Assembly: GCA_040235505.1 (NCBI GenBank)
Contig: JBECKW010000200.1
Span: 1-6,106, forward strand
Length of the DNA: 6,106 nucleotides
Origin: JBECKW01 sp040235505
GTDB taxonomy: Bacteria; Desulfobacterota; Desulfobacteria; Desulfobacterales; JAFDDL01
Reading direction: 5' to 3'
Part shown: piece after piece, positions 1 to 4,292 of the stretch
How the letters are laid out: each line of letters begins with the position of its first letter
Numbering within the stretch: position 1 is the first letter of the stretch
Made by a program: the position numbers and the translations under genes
The notes under the pieces: model-generated
The model's input: the letters and a program-made list of their open reading frames with translations, nothing else
The model's database searches: none
Told to the model about the DNA's origin: nothing

Positions 1-95
1 ATTTTATCCTGCGCATATGAGGAGTTTGCAAATAGCAGGATACATCCGAGGAACATGAAGACGGTAACAAAAGAGCGCATGAAAGGCTTTAACAT
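1..95 (-). CDS. Exported protein, N-terminal fragment (signal peptide only visible)
   Basis: The first 31 codons of a gene that runs off the left edge of the window. They read MLKPFMRSFVTVFMFLGC, then ILLFANSSYAQDK. This is a classic Sec signal peptide: a basic start (K3, R7), a hydrophobic core of about 16 residues, and a signal peptidase I site after SYA (residues 26-28), leaving QDK as the mature N-terminus. The start is secure because AAAGGAGG lies 5 nt upstream of the ATG at 95-93. Cys18 follows FLG but the hydrophobic core continues past it, so a lipoprotein is less likely than a type I cleaved protein. The mature protein is outside the window and its function cannot be told. It lies downstream of, and on the same strand as, the beta-helix gene, but has its own promoter. 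Confidence 0.8.
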   Translation of the reverse strand, partial: MLKPFMRSFVTVFMFLGCILLFANSSYAQDK

Positions 96-100
96 CTCAA

Positions 101-109
101 CCTCCTTTT
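101..109 (-). promoter_or_regulatory. Ribosome binding site of the left-edge exported protein gene
   Basis: On the minus strand this reads AAAAGGAGG, a near-perfect anti-Shine-Dalgarno match, 5 nt before the ATG at 95-93. It decides the start of the partial gene. Confidence 0.8.
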
Positions 110-150
110 ATATGACGATTTGGAAAGGCATTCAGTTCGGATCCTTTTGG

Positions 151-179
151 AAAATAAACGAATCAATGCAATATATCAA
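151..179 (-). promoter_or_regulatory. Sigma70-like promoter for the left-edge exported protein gene
   Basis: The minus strand shows a -35 TTGATA (179-174, 5/6 to consensus), a 17-nt spacer and a -10 TATTTT (156-151, 4/6). Transcription would begin near 144 and leave a leader of about 50 nt carrying the strong ribosome binding site. This suggests the left-edge gene is transcribed on its own and not only by read-through from the beta-helix gene. It is a pattern match only. Confidence 0.5.
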
Positions 180-190
180 GCAAAGATTAT

Positions 191-214
191 GCCTAACCCG
201 GCAAAGCCGGGGGC
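191..214. other. GC-rich hairpin in intergenic region
   Basis: CCCGGC (197-202) and GCCGGG (206-211) form a perfect 6-bp stem around an AAA loop, extendable by GCC (191-193) pairing with GGC (212-214) across a TAA bulge. It lies between the beta-helix gene and the left-edge gene, about 255 nt past the beta-helix stop. There is no clear U-tract on either side, so it is at best a weak terminator or an RNA-processing or pausing element for beta-helix transcripts. Confidence 0.45.
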
Positions 215-216
215 TG

Positions 217-244
217 TAGGCTATAGGCGATGGGCGATAGGACC
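217..244. repeat. Four tandem degenerate heptamers
   Basis: TAGGCTA, TAGGCGA, TGGGCGA and TAGGACC follow one another at 217-223, 224-230, 231-237 and 238-244. They share the core TRGGCGA, decaying at the last unit. This short array directly follows the GC hairpin and lies in non-coding sequence. Such heptamer arrays can arise and vary by replication slippage. No function is apparent. Confidence 0.5.
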
Positions 245-467
245 TAATCATTTCGTAACAAATTGTATTTTAAACCAATACACACCACATCTAAAAAAGA
301 AGGGGGAAATTGATAGGAGGCAACGATACGAAACGGGTATTTTGGTTGCACCAAATTCAACGGAACAATTTGTAAAACATGAAATGTTTTTCCTATCGTT
401 ATGAAATCTAATGGATACTGAATACAGAATCACCGGAGTCAGGGCCAAAAGTCGGCTCGCCTTCTTT
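245..467. other. Intergenic stretch without a supported gene
   Basis: AT-rich spacer between the beta-helix stop codon and the heptamer array. Open frames exist on both strands but none has a ribosome binding site and start at a sensible distance. A Shine-Dalgarno-like GGAGG near 314-318 on the plus strand is not followed by a start codon within reach. A 7-bp AT hairpin (AAAACAT at 374-380, ATGTTTT at 384-390) is present. No convincing intrinsic terminator for the beta-helix gene was found. Confidence 0.5.
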
Positions 468-2267
468 TTACTTCCCCGGCTTGAGTTCACCCCCTCCGGC
501 AAGGGAATAGGTCCTGCCTTTCAGATTTTTTGCGACTGCCTTGTCATATGTGACGGCGTGGCCGTTCCCCATGATATTGGTGATTTTATTTCCGGATATC
601 CCCGCTTTGTCGCTCAGGCTGGTCAGGGTTGAGTCTTTCGTCACAGTCCAGGTGCTTCCGGATTCGAGGGTCAATCCGGCGCCGTCAATCCGGCCGGTCA
701 AGGTTGTCCCCCGAAGGGTGACATTGAGGGTGTTCCCCTTTTCCGCCACCATGTCGCCCGCCAGGTTTCCACCCTCCGCCGTAAAATTGCCCGTGCTGTC
801 TTCGGAAACGCTGATTATCTGACCGCTGCTTCCGGTGATCCTGGCGCTGCCCTTTACAATAATATTCGAATCCATGCTTGCCATCTGAAAGCCTCCGGCC
901 ATTGCACCGCCGGCGTTTTCAGGCATTCCGCCCTGCGGGGGCGCGGCTCCCCCTTCAGGCATTCCACCCATTCGGCCCTCGGAAGCACTTCCCCCCGGCA
1001 TGCCCTCCATTTGGCTCCCCGGAGCGCCGCCCTCGGGCATTCCCCCCATCCGGCCTTCGGAAGCACCGCCCTCGGGCGTTTCGCCCGCCTGGCCGTTGCC
1101 TGCGGCAACGCCGGCCATTCTTCCTCTTCCGGGGCCTGCAATCACCATGATGCCGGGACCATCGGTGCCGGTTATCTCTCCGCCGTCAACGGTCATGGTG
1201 CCGCCCGAGCACGAAAGACCCGCCGTGTGGCCGGTAACGATCGAATGGGTCAGCGTGACGTTGGCCCCGGTGGTCATGAGGCCGCCCTCCCCTGTTTTGG
1301 CATAGAGGTAGGAGTCCGTGATTTCGAAAATGCTCTTGGTTCCGATGGCGTAAAAACTGGGCGATGCTTTCCTCTCGGTAAAGGTTTTTACACGGGTCGC
1401 GAAAACAGACCCGTCTCCGGTGTCATTGGAAAGGGCGGCGCCTCCCCTCTCACCGGCGGTGTAGATATCCGAGTCCTGGATGATCACCTCACCCTGGTAT
1501 GTCTCATCCACGCCGTGGGCCGCACCGGCGATGCACCTGATCTTGACGTTGTGGAACTCAACCAGGGATCCCTCGCCGTGGGCGAATGCGCCATTGGCGC
1601 CCGATCCCGTTGTGGTGATGAGACAATTGGAGATCTTGATTTTCGCACCGTTTTCTGCAAGGACGCCTGCATTTAGCCCCACCGCACTGCTCAGGCCTGC
1701 GAAACTTGAATCTCCCGTGGTCGAAATCGTGGAATCCGAGATGCTGAAACTCCCGCCGTCGGTCACCTTGATCCCGGACTTGTTGGTATCCGATGTCACG
1801 AGGGTCTGATTCGATGTGCCGGCACTGCCGCCGCTCTGGTAATATACGCCGGGGCCTCCGGAGTTGATAACTTTAACGGAAACGGATGGACTTTGAACTT
1901 TTGACATGCTCGCCGCTACGGAAACCACGACCCCGACGGAATCAGAAAGCGCGGAGCCGTGGCTGTTCGAAGGTACATTGGCGCTGATCAGACCGGTTTT
2001 GGATATGGCGGCGACCTTTGTACCCGAAACCGTCCAGGAAACTTCCGAACTTACATCGGCCGTCGTGCCGTCCGAATAATTCCCTGTAGCCGCGAATTGA
2101 ACGGTTTGGCCCAGAAAAATTTCTCCCGGCGTCGCCGGTGTAACGGTAATTGAAGTGAAAACAGCAGGGGACGAAGAGGCCTGCCCTGATCCGGCAGCCT
2201 ATGCGGTCCCGATCGACAATATCAAAATCAAACACATACCCGACTGAAATTTGAACCTGCTTTTCAT
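468..2267 (-). CDS. Secreted Ig-like / right-handed beta-helix protein, interrupted by an in-frame amber codon
   Basis: 600 codons from ATG (2267-2265) to TAA (470-468). The start is fixed by AAGGAGG 8 nt upstream and by a Sec signal peptide (K2, R4, K6, then MCLILILSIGTA). Codon 23 is TAG; reading resumes in the same frame with no other stop. Residues about 37-120 resemble a bacterial Ig-like domain (ITVTPATPGEIFLGQTVQF, with a GLISAN-type motif). Residues about 143-378 are short Gly/Ser/Thr-rich repeats ending in hydrophobic pairs, typical of a right-handed parallel beta-helix. Residues 379-465 are a Met/Gly/Pro-rich insertion, and 467-599 resume the helix and end in GGELKPGK. It matches a widespread family of adhesin-like surface beta-helix proteins; no catalytic site is evident. 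It probably acts outside the cell in adhesion or polymer binding. If TAG stops translation it is a pseudogene; a GTG at 1928 keeps 486 residues but lacks a ribosome binding site and the signal peptide. Confidence 0.8.
873..1133 (-). repeat. Met/Gly/Pro-rich insertion with 26-codon repeats inside the beta-helix gene
   Basis: Codons 379-465 encode a low-complexity segment built on the motif SEGRMGGMPEGGA and relatives. Two copies are offset by exactly 78 nt (for example attcc at 961 and at 1039 on the plus strand). The segment has 11 Met and no Cys or His. It separates the two halves of the beta-helix and is probably a flexible loop or linker. The 78-nt offset keeps the frame, consistent with growth by in-frame duplication. 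Confidence 0.75.
2199..2201 (-). other. In-frame amber codon (TAG) at codon 23 of the beta-helix gene
   Basis: The minus strand reads ATC GGG ACC GCA TAG GCT GCC GGA. The hydrophobic signal core ends just before it and the Ig-like domain begins after a short Ser-rich linker, both in the same frame. A single C-to-T change from CAG (Gln) would produce it, and GTA|QA would be an ordinary signal peptidase I site. The real stop of the gene is TAA. Confidence 0.9.
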
Positions 2268-2280
2268 GGGGACGACCTCC
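2268..2280 (-). promoter_or_regulatory. Ribosome binding site of the beta-helix gene
   Basis: AAGGAGGT on the minus strand (GGAGG at 2280-2276) lies 8 nt before ATG 2267-2265. Its strength argues that translation starts here, upstream of the amber codon, and not at the internal GTG at 1928. Confidence 0.8.
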
Positions 2281-2374
2281 TTGATAAATGAATTGGCAAT
2301 CGATTTTTTTTATCTCGGGTTCATTTTTTAAAAACAGGGCTTCTGGAAGGAATTCATTTTATAATTTATAAATT

Positions 2375-2405
2375 TTAATACGCCACCTGCCCGACAGCAT
2401 GTCAA
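2375..2405 (-). promoter_or_regulatory. Candidate promoter for the beta-helix gene
   Basis: A perfect -35 hexamer TTGACA occurs on the minus strand at 2405-2400. The best -10 is TATTAA at 2380-2375 (4/6), with a long 19-nt spacer. AT-rich sequence follows, including the 12-bp palindrome AATTTATAAATT at 2363-2374, which offers other -10-like hexamers. The leader to the ATG would be about 100 nt. The non-ideal spacing keeps confidence low. Confidence 0.35.
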
Positions 2406-2420
2406 CAGGGGCCATTGGGG

Positions 2421-2552
2421 TCAACAGGGCAGCCGCATTTGAAACCGTACGAACCTTCTTCTTGCCCTTAATCTTGAGAATTCAAACCAGTTATACATAC
2501 TATCCTTAAGAAAACAATATGTTGTCATGGTTAGAACCGGAATCTGAAACAT
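2421..2552 (-). CDS. Possible small protein gene, 43 codons (maybe frameshifted)
   Basis: ATG at 2552-2550 is preceded by GGGAGGAGGG on the minus strand, with GGAGG 8 nt from the start, as strong a ribosome binding site as any in the window. The frame reads MFQIPVLTMTTYCFLKDSMY and continues through NWFEFS to an Arg-rich tail and TGA (2423-2421). From 2481 the adjacent frame is open for 40 codons to TAA at 2361-2359, starts ILKIKGKKKVRTVSNAAALL and looks more protein-like than the Arg-rich tail. One indel near 2480 would give a protein of about 64 residues. I do not recognise either version. It is divergent from the ATPase gene and upstream of the beta-helix gene. It may equally be chance. 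Confidence 0.25.
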   Translation of the reverse strand: MFQIPVLTMTTYCFLKDSMYNWFEFSRLRARRRFVRFQMRLPC

Positions 2553-2583
2553 GCGTCCACCCTCCTCCCGTCTCATTTGTATA

Positions 2584-2666
2584 TTTCAATGAGTCGCATG
2601 TTGACTTTCAATTAGTCGCATGCTAAATTGCAATCAGTCGAAGTAATTATTTCAAATGGTCAGACA
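2584..2666 (+). repeat. 22-nt-period direct repeat array upstream of the ATPase gene
   Basis: TTTCAATGAGTCGCATG (2584-2600), TTTCAATTAGTCGCATG (2606-2622) and a diverged third copy TTGCAATCAGTCGAAG (2628-2643) start exactly 22 nt apart. A fourth, weak in-phase copy, TTTCAAATGGTCAGACA (2650-2666), matches at 11 of 17 positions. A 22-nt period is close to two helical turns, so the copies sit on nearly the same DNA face, as in operator or iteron arrays. The array surrounds the ATPase promoter. Confidence 0.75.
2601..2629 (+). promoter_or_regulatory. Promoter of the ATPase gene, embedded in the repeat array
   Basis: -35 TTGACT (2601-2606, 5/6), a 17-nt spacer, and -10 TAAATT (2624-2629, 4/6) preceded by the extended -10 element TG plus one base (2621-2623). 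The -35 fills the gap between repeats 1 and 2, repeat 2 occupies the spacer, and repeat 3 overlaps the end of the -10. Anything bound to the repeats would therefore block RNA polymerase. Predicted transcription start is near 2636. Confidence 0.6.
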
Positions 2667-2688
2667 AAAACGATGGAGCGCCCTTTCA

Positions 2689-3909
2689 ATGTATCCCCGA
2701 TTTATTGAACAGCGACTGGAAGAAGCCCTTTCTGATACCCGAGTTGTCGTGCTGACCGGTCCGCGGCAGTCAGGAAAAACGACGCTGGTTCGACATCTGT
2801 TCGAAGGAAAGATGACTTTTTTTACACTGGACAATGCCTCGACCCTCGACGCTGCGGCAAGAGATCCTGTGGGATTTGTCCGCAACCTGGATCGGGCCAT
2901 TATCGACGAAGTCCAGAGAGCCCCGGGGCTGCTTCTGGCGATCAAGGAAAGCGTGGACAATGACCCGCGCCCCGGTCGTTTTCTATTGACCGGCTCCGCA
3001 CATCTGATGACATTACCGAAAGTAGCGGATTCTCTCGCCGGACGGATGGAAATGGTCCGCCTGCTGCCGCTTGCCCGGAGCGAAATAAATGGCGCTTCGC
3101 CTACTTTTCTTGACAGCGTTTTTAAATGTGAAATTCCTCCGATCCATCACCCCGTTGTTGCCGACGAATTGATAGCGTTGGTACTTGCCGGTGGGTTTCC
3201 GGAAGCGATTCAACGCCGGACCCCGGCACGGCGGCAAAACTGGTATCGCAACTATTTGGATGCCCTGATTCATCGGGATGTCCGGGATATTACGCAAATT
3301 GAAAAAATCAACCAGCTTCAGGACCTGGTGAGAATGCTTTCCCATTATAACGGGCAACTGGTCAACTACTCGGGCATCGGTGCACCGCTGGATATGAGCC
3401 ATACGATTACGCGGAAATACCTCGGTATTCTTGAACAGTTATTTCTGATACGAAAATTGAATCCATGGTTTTCGAACCATCTAAAACGGCTGACAAAGAC
3501 CCCGAAACTTCATTTTCTGGATACCGGCCTGCTCGCTTCACTTCAGGATATCACCATCGAAAAGCTGAAGAGAGAGCGTCAGTTATTCGGCCCGCTCCTT
3601 GAAACCTTCGTCCTGACAGAACTCATCAAGCTTTCAAGCTGGCATTCGCAGGTGTTGGAGTTTTACCATTACCGGGACAAAGAAAAAAACGAGGTCGATA
3701 TCATTATGCGGGATCGAAAGGGACAGATTGTCGGAATTGAAGTAAAAGCCTCTGCCACCGTTACAAATGCCGATTTTTCAGGATTGCGCAAGCTCGCCGA
3801 GGCCGAAAAAAATGCTTTCTCTCTCGGTGTGGTCCTGTATGATCACGACAAAGTAATCCCTTTTGGAGAACGCCTGTACGCTGCTCCTGTTTCCATGCTA
3901 TGGCACTGA
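2689..3909 (+). CDS. AAA ATPase with DUF4143 C-terminal domain
   Basis: 406 residues from ATG 2689, within the usual size of the family. Numbered from this start: Walker A GPRQSGKTT (24-32), Walker B AIIDEV (70-75), a sensor-like LLTGSA (99-104), a probable winged-helix segment (about 213-257), and a DUF4143 tail with NEVDII (334-339) and GIEVKAS (349-355). The last two have the D...ExK spacing of a PD-(D/E)XK-like nuclease fold. Family members are cytoplasmic P-loop ATPases, often in many paralogues per genome and prone to transfer; their role is poorly known. I prefer 2689 because MYPRFIEQRLEEAL matches the family's usual N-terminus and GGAG lies 10 nt upstream. ATG 2656 adds 11 residues but has no good ribosome binding site and falls in the fourth repeat. 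The gene stands alone, is the only plus-strand gene here, and is probably controlled through the repeat array. Confidence 0.88.
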   Translation: MYPRFIEQRLEEALSDTRVVVLTGPRQSGKTTLVRHLFEGKMTFFTLDNASTLDAAARDPVGFVRNLDRAIIDEVQRAPGLLLAIKESVDNDPRPGRFLLTGSAHLMTLPKVADSLAGRMEMVRLLPLARSEINGASPTFLDSVFKCEIPPIHHPVVADELIALVLAGGFPEAIQRRTPARRQNWYRNYLDALIHRDVRDITQIEKINQLQDLVRMLSHYNGQLVNYSGIGAPLDMSHTITRKYLGILEQLFLIRKLNPWFSNHLKRLTKTPKLHFLDTGLLASLQDITIEKLKRERQLFGPLLETFVLTELIKLSSWHSQVLEFYHYRDKEKNEVDIIMRDRKGQIVGIEVKASATVTNADFSGLRKLAEAEKNAFSLGVVLYDHDKVIPFGERLYAAPVSMLWH

Positions 3910-4004
3910 TCCCCGATCTTCACGGCAACGGATATATGTTAAAAAGATTCTTCATTGTATTTATAAAACGGCGCACCAAGTTAATGACATTGGATAGCAA
4001 AATA

Positions 4005-4232
4005 CTATAATTTGAGGGGCGTCCGGCATTTTGTACAGATTGTTTCGGCTCCAAATTCTATGATATCGCCGGAAAAGATTTTCTTCCCTTTTCTGGTTTC
4101 TACCTTGCCGTTCACAAAGACCTTGCCTTCAGTGATTACTTGCTTCGCCTCTCCTCCGCTGGCAACCATGTTTTCGAACTTCAGGATTTTATAAAGCTCG
4201 ATCGGCTCTTTTGTAATTTCTACTTCTCTCAT
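4005..4232 (-). CDS. S4-domain RNA-binding protein (YbcJ-like)
   Basis: 75 residues, almost all one S4 fold: IELYKILKFENMVASGGEAK (11-30) is the paired-helix RNA-binding part and GKVFVNGKVETRKGKKIFSG (36-55) the loop and strand part with conserved VNG, ETR and KK. It resembles the free-standing YbcJ/YaaA-type S4 proteins, thought to bind structured RNA, possibly rRNA. Unlike the short family members it ends with a tail holding CTKC (Cys66, Cys69). The ATG at 4232-4230 has a modest ribosome binding site (GGAAGAG, 10 nt away). It follows the oxidoreductase stop by 60 nt on the same strand, so co-transcription is possible, though the functional link is unclear. The stop is TAG, with an in-frame TAA eight codons later (3983-3981). 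Confidence 0.85.
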   Translation of the reverse strand: MREVEITKEPIELYKILKFENMVASGGEAKQVITEGKVFVNGKVETRKGKKIFSGDIIEFGAETICTKCRTPLKL

Positions 4233-4292
4233 ATTTTGATCACTCTTCCGCCATGTCTTTCCGGCGACGGATGGACTGGATTACATTTTTTA

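Noticed and set aside
120..404. A plus-strand open frame of 94 codons from TTG
   Set aside because: It has no ribosome binding site, reads through the hairpin and heptamer array, and overlaps the promoter of the left-edge gene.
248..502. A minus-strand open frame of 84 codons at the 3' end of the beta-helix gene
   Set aside because: It overlaps the end of the beta-helix gene in another frame and has no recognisable domain or ribosome binding site.
1011..1676. A 221-codon plus-strand open frame
   Set aside because: It is antisense to the beta-helix gene, has no ribosome binding site, and reflects the GC-rich repetitive codons of the true gene.
468..1928. Treating the beta-helix gene as starting at the GTG at 1928
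   Set aside because: There is no Shine-Dalgarno there, it cuts the Ig-like domain, and it removes the signal peptide that is in frame and well supported upstream.
2584..2666. Repeats could be a small CRISPR array
   Set aside because: The gaps between repeats are only 5-6 nt, the units are 16-17 nt and diverge quickly, and no cas gene is near. A promoter lies within, favouring an operator.
3910..4004. A bidirectional terminator between the convergent ATPase and S4 genes
   Set aside because: One would be expected, but no stem of useful length followed by a T-run could be found on either strand.
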